From: Flavobacterium sp. CG_23.5
GTDB taxonomy: Bacteria; Bacteroidota; Bacteroidia; Flavobacteriales; Flavobacteriaceae
Assembly: GCF_017875765.1 (NCBI RefSeq)
Contig: NZ_JAGGNA010000001.1
Location: forward strand, 2,321,001-2,385,000
Direction: 5' to 3'
DNA: 64,000 bases
Shown: in pieces, positions 38,889 to 47,553 of the stretch
How positions within the stretch are numbered: the stretch's first letter is position 1
Layout of the letters: every line of letters begins with the position of its first letter
The notes under the pieces: generated by a model
Databases searched by the model: none
The model's input: the letters and a program-made list of their open reading frames with translations, nothing else
Told to the model about the DNA's origin: nothing
Position numbers and translations under genes: made by a program

Positions 38889-39545
38889 CTAATTCTTCAA
38901 ATCCTTAATCACTTTAAAAGCCACATCCACTTGTTCTTCACTTACCAAAATGGTAAATTCATTTGAGGTCGAAATCACCTCATTGATAATAATTCCTTCC
39001 CAAGCCAAACGCTGGAAAATGAAATAATAAATCCCTGGAACAACGATGTTTTCTTTTGGTAATTTTACAGTTATTGAAGCTAGATTGTCTAGTTTTTGAA
39101 TTAATTTCTCGGATGCAAAGTGTTTATCAACCAAATGGGTTACACTGTTGCTTACCACAATATTAGTTTCATTAACGCCTCTTGATGAGGTATAAAAAAT
39201 ATCTGGAAACGAATTAATATCAGTAATTAAATCAGCTTGTTTGTTTAAAACGGTGTCTGACGCCGCAAAAGTATAATCGGTCAACGCGGAGCGAACGGTA
39301 ATTTCTCCAATGTTTTTTATGACTTTATTGATTTTATGATTTAGTCGAAAATCTAATTCTTCGGTTAATCTTTTTAATGCCATGACAACTGCGCCCTGCT
39401 TCACTTCTTTGCCAAATTCACTTTCCAATTCGGTCATTATATTACGCGATAGTGAAGTCAGATTAATAATTCCGAGCGATAAGGCATTCAATAAAAAAGG
39501 CTTGGTTTTGATGTAATTTTCTACAATAGAAGAAACAGTTTTCAT
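38889..39545 (-). CDS. ACT-domain-like protein, aspartokinase-regulator type
   Basis: 218 residues, cytoplasmic. The N-terminal 75 residues form a winged-helix-like region (IKTKPFLLNALSLGIINLTSLSRNI, then KQGAVVMALKRLTEEL). The C-terminal half has two ACT-like beta-alpha-beta units: LASITVKLPKENIVVPGIYY, then LAWEGIIINEVISTSNEFTI. Such small proteins are often labelled aspartate kinase, but the kinase domain is absent, so an amino-acid-sensing regulator is more plausible. Confidence 0.75.
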   Translation of the reverse strand: MKTVSSIVENYIKTKPFLLNALSLGIINLTSLSRNIMTELESEFGKEVKQGAVVMALKRLTEELDFRLNHKINKVIKNIGEITVRSALTDYTFAASDTVLNKQADLITDINSFPDIFYTSSRGVNETNIVVSNSVTHLVDKHFASEKLIQKLDNLASITVKLPKENIVVPGIYYFIFQRLAWEGIIINEVISTSNEFTILVSEEQVDVAFKVIKDLKN

Positions 39546-39613
39546 AGCTATAAGTTTTTAGTTTTTTGTTGTAAAAGGTTGTAGTTAGTAAATAGTTGTG
39601 TTAAAAACTACTG

Positions 39614-39648
39614 CAAATATAATAAAAAAACAATTTGTTACAAATATA
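39614..39648 (-). promoter_or_regulatory. Promoter of the ACT-like gene, full Bacteroidota pattern
   Basis: Read on the minus strand, TTTG (39644-39641), 19 bases, then TATATTTG (39621-39614). This is a textbook -33/-7 pair. The TTTG is itself the end of a second TATATTTG, so two overlapping starts are possible. Confidence 0.65.
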
Positions 39649-39664
39649 ACACATTAAAATTTAT

Positions 39665-40024
39665 TTAAAAATGGTAAAAAGCATCCATAAGGTGCTCAAT
39701 TACAAAAGATTTGCCTTCTTTGTGGATGGCGATAATGTCAAAACGAACTTCAATGTCTAAATCTTTTGCATTTACAAAAGCATCTACCGCTTTTACAAGA
39801 AGTTGAATTTTTTTTGGTTTCACAAAATCTTGTGGCAATCCAAATTCTAAGGAAGAACGGGTTTTTACTTCCACAACTGCAAGCGTGTTTTCTTTTTGGG
39901 CAATAATATCAATTTCCGCTTTTTGAAAAGTCCAGTTGGTTTCCAGAATAGTGTAGCCGTCTTTCCGAAGAAATTCGACTGCCATTTCTTCCCCAAGTTT
40001 TCCAAGTTCGTTGTGTTCTGCCAT
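39665..40024 (-). CDS. YraN family protein (UPF0102), nuclease-like fold
   Basis: 119 residues. Restriction-endonuclease-like fold: LGKLGEEMAVEFLRKDGYTILETNW is the conserved N-terminal helix, then EIDIIAQKENTLAVVEVKTRSS with the D...ExK metal-binding motif. Homologues are thought to act on branched DNA, but the function is unproven. It lies downstream of the tandem-repeat region and of the LD-carboxypeptidase gene on the same strand. Confidence 0.92.
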   Translation of the reverse strand: MAEHNELGKLGEEMAVEFLRKDGYTILETNWTFQKAEIDIIAQKENTLAVVEVKTRSSLEFGLPQDFVKPKKIQLLVKAVDAFVNAKDLDIEVRFDIIAIHKEGKSFVIEHLMDAFYHF

Positions 40025-40040
40025 GAGAATATTGTTCAGT

Positions 40041-40440
40041 GTTCATCCCGAAGCTTCGGGAGCAGTATCCAGTTTGAATAGACTTTCGATTAAAAATAGT
40101 GTTTTCTATCCGGTTTTAAAAACTTCTGAAATCAAAAATCGTTAATCCTCAATCTGCAATCAATTTCAGTGTTCAATTTAAAGTGCTCATTTTCAAAACT
40201 TCTGCAATCAAAAATCGTTAATCCTCAATCTGCAATCAATTTAAGTGTTCATCCCGAAGCTTCGGGAGCAGTATCCAGTTTGAATAGACTTTCGATTAAA
40301 AATAGTGTTTTCTATCCGGTTTTAAAAACTTCTGAAATCAAAAATCGCTGATCCTCAATCTGCAATCAATTTCAGTGTTCAATATATAGTGCTCAGTTTC
40401 CAAACTTCTGAAATTAAAAATCGTTAATCTACAATCGAAA
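40041..40440. repeat. Two-level tandem repeat between ldcA-like gene and yraN
   Basis: The 499-base gap between the two genes holds a 206-base unit twice (GTTCATCCCGAAGCTTCGGG at 40041 and 40247). Each unit contains two copies of a shorter repeat that starts ACTTCTGAAATCAAAAATCG; its four copies start at 40122, 40198, 40328 and 40404 (steps 76, 130, 76). Copies differ by a few bases. CCCGAAGCTTCGGG is a perfect palindrome. No coding capacity is apparent. Confidence 0.85.
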
Positions 40441-40523
40441 ATCAAAAAAATTGTATTCAGTTTTCAATATACATTCTCCAACTACTTCAGTCTATTCTCT
40501 ACTTTTTCGGGAAAAGGGATTTC

Positions 40524-41525
40524 TTATTCAAAAGTAACAGTACTCAATTTATCATTTACATCAATCGTCACTTTACTTCCTAGAACCAAAGCTCTATTGT
40601 CTTGAATATGACCTGCAGGAAAATTATACAAAACGGGAATGTTGTATTTTTTTGTGACATCATCAATAATTTCAATGGCATTTTTCCCCCATGGGATATC
40701 ATTGTCTTTCATTTTTGTCATGGAACCCACCACAATTCCTTTTATGCTTTCCAGACAGCCATTGCGTTTCAAGTTCATCATCATGCGGTCGATATGATAT
40801 AAATATTCGTCTAAATCTTCGATGAATAAAATTTTATCCGTGCAATCAATAGCTGATTTAGAACCAAATAAACTGTATAAAATGGATAAATTTCCGCCAA
40901 CTAATTGACCCGTCGCAGTCCCCAATTTATTCATTGCAAATGGGGGCACTTTATAAGCAAGAGGTCGCCCAAACATTGCAATGCGTAACGATTCTATAGC
41001 TTCTTTTGTTGCTCTGGGAATGCTTATTGGCATAATACCGTGGATGGATTTGAAACCTAAAGTATTCAAATGATTGTGCAAAACGGTAACATCGCTAAAA
41101 CCTATAATCCATTTTGGATTTTGTTTAAACTTGGTAAAATCCAATAAATCAATCATTCGCACCGTGCCATATCCGCCTTTTACACACCAAATCGCTTTGA
41201 TGTTTGGATTGTCTAATTGTTTCTGAAAATCGGCTGCACGTTGTTCATCGGTGCCGGCTAATTGATTGTCATCTAAACCAATTGTACTGCCAATAACGAC
41301 TTCAAGACCCCAACTGTGCATTAAATCTATCGCAGGTTTGAGGTTATCGTCTATATTTTTTCTGGCTGTTGCCAAAATGGCTATTGTATCTCCTTTTTGT
41401 AAAATAGGTGGTGTAATCATCGGTGTTTCGGCTTTGCAGTTGAAGGATTGTAAAACAAAAATAAGAAATAGGAATTTATATAAAACAAAATGGATGTTTA
41501 TAAAAGTGGATCGATTCGAATGCAT
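40524..41525 (-). CDS. LD-carboxypeptidase (S66 family), exported
   Basis: 333 residues from the start at 41525. This start lies just downstream of a -7 box and begins a signal peptide (NIHFVLYKFLFLIFVLQSFN); longer frames would begin upstream of the promoter. The enzyme trims the terminal D-alanine from peptidoglycan tetrapeptides. Family motifs: KGDTIAILATAR, WCVKGGYGTVRMI, the nucleophile Ser in GFSDVT, Glu in FIEDLDEYLYHIDRM and His in FPAGHIQDNRALVLG. Most LdcA proteins are cytoplasmic, so the signal peptide is noteworthy. Confidence 0.9.
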   Translation of the reverse strand: MHSNRSTFINIHFVLYKFLFLIFVLQSFNCKAETPMITPPILQKGDTIAILATARKNIDDNLKPAIDLMHSWGLEVVIGSTIGLDDNQLAGTDEQRAADFQKQLDNPNIKAIWCVKGGYGTVRMIDLLDFTKFKQNPKWIIGFSDVTVLHNHLNTLGFKSIHGIMPISIPRATKEAIESLRIAMFGRPLAYKVPPFAMNKLGTATGQLVGGNLSILYSLFGSKSAIDCTDKILFIEDLDEYLYHIDRMMMNLKRNGCLESIKGIVVGSMTKMKDNDIPWGKNAIEIIDDVTKKYNIPVLYNFPAGHIQDNRALVLGSKVTIDVNDKLSTVTFE

Positions 41526-41584
41526 TTTTGTTTTTTTTATAAATATATCAAATTCTAAGAAGTAAGCGTCAGTATAAACGAACA

Positions 41585-41592
41585 CAAAGATA
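41585..41592 (-). promoter_or_regulatory. -7 box of the LD-carboxypeptidase gene
   Basis: Minus strand TATCTTTG, 59 bases before the chosen start codon. It decides against longer open frames that would begin upstream of it. Confidence 0.5.
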
Positions 41593-41685
41593 GGTTTTTT
41601 GAAAATAATGTAGAGTTCCATATTTAAATGGAGTATTTTTACAAATAGCGAACAAGTCAATTTAATTGTATAATTTAAAAAATTT

Positions 41686-42795
41686 ATGAGAATAACTCCT
41701 TTGATTCTCCTGTTTATTTTATTTTTCTCCAATGCAACTTCATCGGCACAACAGAAAAATTATATCATTCATACGGTGGCTTTTTATAATTTCGAAAATT
41801 GCTTCGACACTATAAATGACCCAGTTACCAATGATGATGAATGGACGCCAACAGGAGCGCAACGCTGGAATTCTACAAAATATCATCATAAACTTGCCAA
41901 CTTAGCAAGAGTTTTATCTGAAATTGGGTCAGGGGAAAATTCAGATTCTCCCACATTCATAGGCGGTTCCGAAATTGAAAACAGAGGAGTTTTGGAAGAT
42001 TTAATCAAACAACCCAAACTGATTAATAAAGACTATGGAATTATTCATTTTGATTCTCCTGACAAAAGAGGAATTGACGTCGCCTTGTTGTATCAAAAAA
42101 AGCAGTTTCAACCCACCAGTTTTTCAAATATTCCTTTGTTTGTTTATAAGAATGACTCAAAAACGAAGGAAGTTTTAAAAACAGAATCGGAAGAAAAGAC
42201 CGATGATGTTTTGCAAGTAAGCAATCAAAATCATCGTATTTACACCAGAGATCAGCTTCTGGTAACTGGTTTTCTCGATGGAGAAGAAATTAATATCATT
42301 GTAAATCACTGGCCATCCCGTTCTGGCGGTGAGAAAAAAACCAGTCCTTTTAGAGAAGCGGCGGGAGCATTAAATAGAAAAATAATCGATTCCTTGCAAA
42401 GAATAAACCCAAATGCAAAAGTCATAACCCTTGGCGATTTGAATGATGGTCCATATAATAGGAGCGTTAAAATTGCGCTTGGTGCCAAAGCCAAAAAAGC
42501 AGATGTCCAGCCACTCGGTATTTACAATCCATTTGAAGAAATGGCCAAAAACGGAATGGGAACTATCGCTTTTCGCGACGCATGGGATATTTTCGATCAA
42601 ATAATGGTTTCCGAATCTTTATTGGCAACTAGTAAAACTTCTTTTTCCTATTGGAAAGCCGGGATTTATAACAAAGCTTTTTTGATACAAACCAGTGGAC
42701 AATACAAAGGATATCCTTTGAGACACTCGCCGACAGAAATTGGCTTCAGCGACCATTTTCCAGTCTATATTTATTTGATCAAAGAAAAAAAATGA
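41686..42795 (+). CDS. Secreted endonuclease/exonuclease/phosphatase family protein
   Basis: 369 residues with a signal peptide (ITPLILLFILFFSNATSSA). The EEP metal-dependent fold shows AFYNFENCFDT, GGSEIENRGVLEDL (metal Glu), NHWPSRSGGE, LGDLNDGPYNRSV (Asp and Asn) and the final SDHFPVYIYL catalytic Asp-His. All residues for phosphodiester hydrolysis are present. It could be a nuclease or a lipid or sugar phosphate phosphodiesterase; DNase activity to gain phosphate is one option. It is divergent from the LD-carboxypeptidase gene. Confidence 0.9.
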   Translation: MRITPLILLFILFFSNATSSAQQKNYIIHTVAFYNFENCFDTINDPVTNDDEWTPTGAQRWNSTKYHHKLANLARVLSEIGSGENSDSPTFIGGSEIENRGVLEDLIKQPKLINKDYGIIHFDSPDKRGIDVALLYQKKQFQPTSFSNIPLFVYKNDSKTKEVLKTESEEKTDDVLQVSNQNHRIYTRDQLLVTGFLDGEEINIIVNHWPSRSGGEKKTSPFREAAGALNRKIIDSLQRINPNAKVITLGDLNDGPYNRSVKIALGAKAKKADVQPLGIYNPFEEMAKNGMGTIAFRDAWDIFDQIMVSESLLATSKTSFSYWKAGIYNKAFLIQTSGQYKGYPLRHSPTEIGFSDHFPVYIYLIKEKK

Positions 42796-42800
42796 TCTTG

Positions 42801-42826
42801 TAGAGATGCACTGCAGTGCATCTCTA
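42801..42826. repeat. Perfect 26-base palindrome
   Basis: The half-site TAGAGATGCACTG is followed directly by its inverted complement, without a loop, five bases after the endonuclease stop codon. It may terminate transcription or be a miniature mobile palindrome. Confidence 0.7.
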
Positions 42827-42883
42827 ACTAGTGCCTCTCTACCTATTTTTTTATTTCATAACTTTACACTAAAATTAGAAAAC

Positions 42884-43423
42884 ATGGCAATAGCAAAACC
42901 TTTCAACCTCAATAAATGGATAGACGAAAACCGTCATCTTCTAAAACCGCCGGTAGGAAATAAAAATCTATATACTGAATCGGGGGATTATATCGTCATG
43001 ATTGTCGCTGGTCCCAATGCTCGGAAAGATTATCATTACAACGAAACCGAAGAATTGTTTTACCAACTCGAAGGTTCGATAAAAGTAATCGTTCAAGATA
43101 ACGGCGAGCGAAAAGAAATGGAACTTCATGCAGGCGATATGTACCTTCATCCGGCCAAAACACCCCACTCACCAGTGCGTTCCGAAGGTTCTATAGGATT
43201 AGTAATCGAACGTAAACGCGCTGGACTAGGCTATAAGGACGGTTTATTATGGTTTTGCGATAGCTGCAATCATAAATTGTATGAAGTTTATTTCGAGCTT
43301 CACAACATCGAAAATGATTTTTTGCCTCATTTTGAGCATTTTTACAATTCAGAAAAGTTGAGAACCTGCGAGAATTGCGGAACCGTAATGGAGGCTGACC
43401 CAACATTCATAGCCAAAAAATAA
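42884..43423 (+). CDS. 3-hydroxyanthranilate 3,4-dioxygenase
   Basis: 179 residues from the start at 42884; the longer frame runs through the palindrome. The cupin enzyme opens 3-hydroxyanthranilate in tryptophan breakdown or NAD synthesis. Iron ligands His51, Glu57 and His95, substrate-binding Arg47, Arg99 and Glu110, and the rubredoxin-like site Cys125, Cys128, Cys162, Cys165 fall at the positions known for the Cupriavidus enzyme. Other kynurenine-pathway genes are not in the window. Confidence 0.95.
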   Translation: MAIAKPFNLNKWIDENRHLLKPPVGNKNLYTESGDYIVMIVAGPNARKDYHYNETEELFYQLEGSIKVIVQDNGERKEMELHAGDMYLHPAKTPHSPVRSEGSIGLVIERKRAGLGYKDGLLWFCDSCNHKLYEVYFELHNIENDFLPHFEHFYNSEKLRTCENCGTVMEADPTFIAKK

Positions 43424-43439
43424 TATTCAGGAGCAATTT

Positions 43440-43511
43440 CCCGTCATTCGCTATATCTTTTTTGGTCTCGTTAAAGAACGAGACCACAAAAGGATACCGC
43501 TACTACCGGGG
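43440..43511. repeat. 72-base imperfect palindrome between converging genes
   Basis: The left arm (43440-43472) ends TTTTTTGGTCTCGTT and the right arm (43477-43511) begins AACGAGACCACAAAAGGATA. They pair along about 33 bases around an AAAG loop. The rest of the 253-base gap is AT-rich with nothing else seen. The layout resembles a dispersed flavobacterial palindrome; the inner stem can also terminate. Confidence 0.65.
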
Positions 43512-43676
43512 CTAGGGTTGGTTGATATAAATGATATTTTTTTTTAAAATAAATATTGGAACACATTTTAAAAAAGAAATAGATTTCATGTTTGAATATG
43601 CTTTTCAAGTAGGTAAAAAACGAGTTTAAAGTATAATTTAAATTGGAAAATGGAAGGTATATTAACAAAACATAAT

Positions 43677-44636
43677 CTACAATTCAAATCGTTTGCCTTG
43701 TTCAGGAAAAATAAGTTTCAGGCCCAAATCATTCTGCTTTTTTAACTGCGCTTTAATTTTCAACATATTTTCAACTGGCGGTTTTAAATGTGTAACAATT
43801 ATTTTAAAATCTTTTAAAGCATCTTTTCCATTAAGCGCACTTAAAGTATGAAGTTCTTTTAAAAGATAATTAGGCGTTAAGTGGCCATACAACAGAGAAT
43901 CGGGTTGCTCGTTAGGAAACGAAACCTCAATGAAAATTCCTTTTAATTGTTTGTTTTTAATTAAAGGCGCAATTTCGGTCCAAAGCAAACTCAATTTGTT
44001 ACTTTTTTCAACAAAATCGGGTCCGGTGTCGCCTAAATACAAAGCATAGGCATCTCCATTTTTTATTAGAAAAGCGGTACTTTCATAAGGACTTCCATGA
44101 CTTAGCGCAAACGCTTTTACGGTCATTGTTGTATTTGTAATCAACGTTTCTTTTCCTGTATTTAATGTTTGAAAATGGTATTTTTTTATTTGGAATCCAG
44201 TTCCTTCATCTCCAAAATTTGCCCAAGTTTGTCCATTAAAATAATGTTTGTCCATCATTTCCATGCAGCTCTTGATGGCGTAAACTGTTTTTGATGAATC
44301 TGTAGGCGAATTAATAATTAAACCAGAGACATGGTCTAAATGCGCATGTGAAATAAAATAGCCTTTGATGTATTTTTTTAAAACTTCAGTTGCAGAGAGT
44401 TTGAAAACTTTATTTTCAATCGCTTTTTCAATTCCGGAATATATTGTCCCAGCATCAAGGCAAATAAAATCGTTGGTATTTGACGGCGCAAGCAAGTAAG
44501 CCGAAAGATTTTTTTCGTCAGTACCTCCTTTTACACCCAAAGGAATTACCTGAAATGCTGATTTTTGTTCTTTTTGTGCAGTTATACTTATTGAAATTAA
44601 AAACAAACAAATCCAGAGCCGATTAAATAATGTCAT
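43677..44636 (-). CDS. Secreted class II 3',5'-cyclic-nucleotide phosphodiesterase
   Basis: 319 residues with a signal peptide (LWICLFLISISITAQ). HAHLDHVSG is the class II phosphodiesterase signature (HxHLDHxxG); SHGSPYESTAFLI and YLGDTGPDFV give further metal ligands of the MBL-like fold, and a late HLKPP holds another His. The family includes yeast PDE1 and the periplasmic CpdP of Vibrio fischeri, so degradation of cyclic AMP outside the cytoplasm is likely. Some 200 bases separate it from the divergent aldehyde dehydrogenase gene. Confidence 0.88.
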   Translation of the reverse strand: MTLFNRLWICLFLISISITAQKEQKSAFQVIPLGVKGGTDEKNLSAYLLAPSNTNDFICLDAGTIYSGIEKAIENKVFKLSATEVLKKYIKGYFISHAHLDHVSGLIINSPTDSSKTVYAIKSCMEMMDKHYFNGQTWANFGDEGTGFQIKKYHFQTLNTGKETLITNTTMTVKAFALSHGSPYESTAFLIKNGDAYALYLGDTGPDFVEKSNKLSLLWTEIAPLIKNKQLKGIFIEVSFPNEQPDSLLYGHLTPNYLLKELHTLSALNGKDALKDFKIIVTHLKPPVENMLKIKAQLKKQNDLGLKLIFPEQGKRFEL

Positions 44637-44836
44637 AGTTTTAAATTTTGAATTAATTTTCAGAGCATAAAATTAGTTTCTTCTTTTGGACTTGGAGCAT
44701 TTATTTTGTAGAATCGATACCAACTGATTAAATTCGTCTAAATTTACTTCGATTTTAATAATTTAATTCGTTAGAAATTCAACTTGAAATAATATCTTTA
44801 CAAAAAAATATAACAATTTTAATTAAAAAAGTTACA

Positions 44837-46390
44837 ATGATAACAATAGCAGATCAATTTGGAATGAAAGAAGCATTGGCGCAATTGGGTGTAAAAGCCA
44901 TAAACGAAGGAACTTCAACAGGTGTAAACCATTTTTCAAACGGAGAAATTCTTGAAAGTCATTCGCCAGTTGACGGACAATTAATCGCATCAGTAAAAAC
45001 AAGTACCGCTGCCGATTACGAAAAAGTAATGCAAACCGCAACCGAAGCTTTTAAAACATTCAGATTGATGCCAGCACCACAACGTGGTGAAATCGTGCGT
45101 CAGTTTGGAGAAAAATTACGTAAAAACAAAGAAGCTTTGGGTAAATTGGTTTCCTATGAAATGGGGAAATCATTACAAGAAGGATACGGAGAAGTTCAGG
45201 AAATGATTGATATCTGCGATTTTGCAGTCGGTCTTTCTCGTCAGTTGCACGGGTTAACCATGCATTCTGAACGTCCACAACACAGAATGTACGAGCAGTA
45301 TCACTCCTTGGGAGTTGTTGGGATTATCTCAGCGTTTAACTTTCCAGTGGCGGTTTGGGCTTGGAATACCGCTTTAGCATGGATTTGTGGTGATGTTTGT
45401 GTTTGGAAACCTTCAGAAAAAACACCACTTTGTGGAATTGCCTGTCAAAATATAATTGCTGAAGTAATCAAAGAAAATAACCTGCCAGAAGGGATTTCTT
45501 GCTTGATAAACGGAGATTATAAAGTGGGAGAGATGATGACTAATGATAAACGCGTGCCGTTGATTTCTGCTACAGGTTCGACTCATATGGGGAAAATCGT
45601 TGCGCAAACGGTGGCGGGTCGTTTAGGAAGATCATTATTGGAATTAGGCGGAAACAATGCGATTATTGTAACACCGGATGCTGATATTAAAATGACCGTT
45701 ATCGGCGCTGTTTTTGGAGCAGTAGGAACTGCAGGACAACGTTGTACTTCAACTCGTCGTTTAATTATTCACGAAAGTGTTTACGATAAAGTAAAAGATG
45801 CAGTAGTTGCCGCTTACAAACAATTGAATATCGGAAATCCATTGGACGAAAAAAATCACGTTGGACCGCTAATCGATACACATGCAGTTGAAATGTACAA
45901 TAAAGCTTTGACTAAAGTAGTTGCAGAAGGTGGAAAAATCCTTGTTGAAGGTGGCGTATTTTCTGGTGAAGGTTACGAAAGCGGATGTTATGTGAAACCT
46001 GCGATTGCAGAAGCAGACAACTCATTCGAAATCGTGCAACACGAAACTTTTGCTCCTGTTTTATACTTAATAAAATATTCGGGTACTATAGAAAATGCTG
46101 TTGATGTTCAAAACGGAGTGGCTCAAGGATTGTCCTCAGCGATTATGACTAACAATTTAAGAGAAGCAGAATATTTCTTATCTGCTGTAGGTTCTGATTG
46201 TGGTATTGCTAATGTAAACATCGGAACTTCCGGCGCGGAAATCGGTGGTGCTTTTGGTGGTGAAAAAGAAACAGGAGGAGGTAGAGAATCAGGTTCTGAT
46301 GCATGGAAAGTGTATATGCGTCGTCAAACCAATACGATTAACTATGGGACATCGTTGCCATTGGCGCAAGGAATTCAATTTGGGTTCTAA
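44837..46390 (+). CDS. Aldehyde dehydrogenase, antiquitin (ALDH7) type
   Basis: 517 residues. NAD-dependent enzyme, probably acting on alpha-aminoadipic semialdehyde in lysine breakdown. Motifs: FNFPVAVWAWN, ATGSTHMGKIVAQTV, catalytic Glu in LELGGNNAI and catalytic Cys in GTAGQRCTSTRR; GGAFGGEKETGGGRESGSDAW is ALDH7-like. The last residues LAQGIQFGF are encoded again, as a diverged copy, 1.9 kb downstream behind the kinase/HIRAN pair. The 3' end of this gene may therefore have been replaced when that pair arrived. Confidence 0.93.
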   Translation: MITIADQFGMKEALAQLGVKAINEGTSTGVNHFSNGEILESHSPVDGQLIASVKTSTAADYEKVMQTATEAFKTFRLMPAPQRGEIVRQFGEKLRKNKEALGKLVSYEMGKSLQEGYGEVQEMIDICDFAVGLSRQLHGLTMHSERPQHRMYEQYHSLGVVGIISAFNFPVAVWAWNTALAWICGDVCVWKPSEKTPLCGIACQNIIAEVIKENNLPEGISCLINGDYKVGEMMTNDKRVPLISATGSTHMGKIVAQTVAGRLGRSLLELGGNNAIIVTPDADIKMTVIGAVFGAVGTAGQRCTSTRRLIIHESVYDKVKDAVVAAYKQLNIGNPLDEKNHVGPLIDTHAVEMYNKALTKVVAEGGKILVEGGVFSGEGYESGCYVKPAIAEADNSFEIVQHETFAPVLYLIKYSGTIENAVDVQNGVAQGLSSAIMTNNLREAEYFLSAVGSDCGIANVNIGTSGAEIGGAFGGEKETGGGRESGSDAWKVYMRRQTNTINYGTSLPLAQGIQFGF

Positions 46391-46393
46391 GTA
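46361..46393 (+). repeat. Left copy of the aldehyde dehydrogenase end repeat
   Basis: 33 bases covering the last codons, the stop and GTA. The shared core starts CAAGGAATTCA and ends TTCTAAGTA. 29 of 33 positions equal the right copy at 48261. Three of four differences are synonymous third-codon changes. Confidence 0.75.
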
Positions 46394-46418
46394 ACAAAAT
46401 AAAAAGAATGATTATATC

Positions 46419-46453
46419 AAACGCTTTTTCTATATTAGATTAAGCGTTTTTTT
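46419..46453 (+). terminator. Terminator behind the intact aldehyde dehydrogenase gene
   Basis: AAACGCTT (46419-46426) pairs with AAGCGTTT (46442-46449), followed by T residues. It stands before the kinase start codon at 46471. Confidence 0.65.
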
Positions 46454-46470
46454 ATTACTAAATTTATCTA

Positions 46471-47553
46471 ATGAATCAATTTCAAGCAACATTTACAAAT
46501 ATTTCCAACTGGCATAAAAATGAATTTTATAGCACTGGTGGAACAAGAAGTAAATATATTACTCTAGAACCAGAGACAAATGATGAATACTTTTTTAAAG
46601 GATCTAAAGAAACACCAAGTGGAGAAATTAGATATCCTACTGAATTTTGGTCTGAAATTGCTTCGTCTAAAATTGGCCAATTTTTGGGTTTCCCAATGTT
46701 GGATTATAATATAGCATTTAATAAAAATCATAGACAAAAGATTGGTTGCCTTTCAAAATCAATGGTTTTAAGCTCGAACAATAAATTGACAGAGGGGAAA
46801 ACGTACTTAACAGGGTTTAATGCACAATACGATCCTGACACAGATAAAAAAGATTATACTTTTCAATTTATTTGCAATGCTTTGAAACGGTTTTCTTTAG
46901 ATGATTATATTAAAAACATTGTCGAGATTATTGTTTTCGACAGCATAATTGGAAATTCAGATCGACATCAAGAAAATTGGGGGATCATAACGAAACATAA
47001 AATATTCGTAGAAAAAAAAGTAGAAAACGACATTTCATATAAACCACAAGAACGCAGTTTATTTAGAAAAATTAGAAGATTATCTCGGAGATTTTTCACT
47101 GACGAAAACGAAGAATTTGAACGAGTAATCAGCGACAATAATTTTAACGTCAAAATTGAGAGATTACATAAGTTTGCTCCAATTTACGATAGCGGTTGTT
47201 GTTTAGGAAGGGAACATACGGATGAAAGAGTTATAAAGATGTTAAATGATTCTCAAATGCTAAATGCTTACATTAATAGAGGGGAATCTGAAATTCACTG
47301 GGAAGATGGTTTAGCAAAAAGAAAACATTTAGAGTTAGTATCACTTTTATTACAAAAGTATCCAAATGAAACTAGAAATTATATTTTAAGAGTTCAAGAA
47401 AGATATAAGCCTGAATTGTTACAAGAACTCATAGACAATATTGATATAAATCTTCCTGGAAATTTAGTTAACTTTAAATTATCGGAAACTAGAAAGCAAT
47501 TGATGTTTAAATTGATAACTTTGCGCATCAAAAATTTAATTAAACTTTTATGA
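46471..47553 (+). CDS. HipA-like serine/threonine kinase
   Basis: 360 residues, cytoplasmic. It reads as a HipA/CtkA-type kinase: ATP-binding Lys43 in YFFKGSK, a helix-C-like Glu (near residue 62), the catalytic loop GNSDRHQENWG with Asp164 and Asn169, and the metal-binding Asp240 in PIYDSGCCLG. The domain that forms the N-terminus of classical HipA is missing here and appears to be encoded in the next gene. It overlaps that gene by four bases (ATGA). Known relatives phosphorylate tRNA synthetases or act in toxin-antitoxin systems. The gene is AT-rich and sits on an apparent insertion. Confidence 0.8.
   Translation: MNQFQATFTNISNWHKNEFYSTGGTRSKYITLEPETNDEYFFKGSKETPSGEIRYPTEFWSEIASSKIGQFLGFPMLDYNIAFNKNHRQKIGCLSKSMVLSSNNKLTEGKTYLTGFNAQYDPDTDKKDYTFQFICNALKRFSLDDYIKNIVEIIVFDSIIGNSDRHQENWGIITKHKIFVEKKVENDISYKPQERSLFRKIRRLSRRFFTDENEEFERVISDNNFNVKIERLHKFAPIYDSGCCLGREHTDERVIKMLNDSQMLNAYINRGESEIHWEDGLAKRKHLELVSLLLQKYPNETRNYILRVQERYKPELLQELIDNIDINLPGNLVNFKLSETRKQLMFKLITLRIKNLIKLL

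Noticed and set aside
40041..40440. CRISPR array
   Set aside because: The repeats are long (54 and 206 bases), the steps alternate 76/130, and the sequence between them is itself repeated. There are no short identical repeats with unique spacers and no cas genes.
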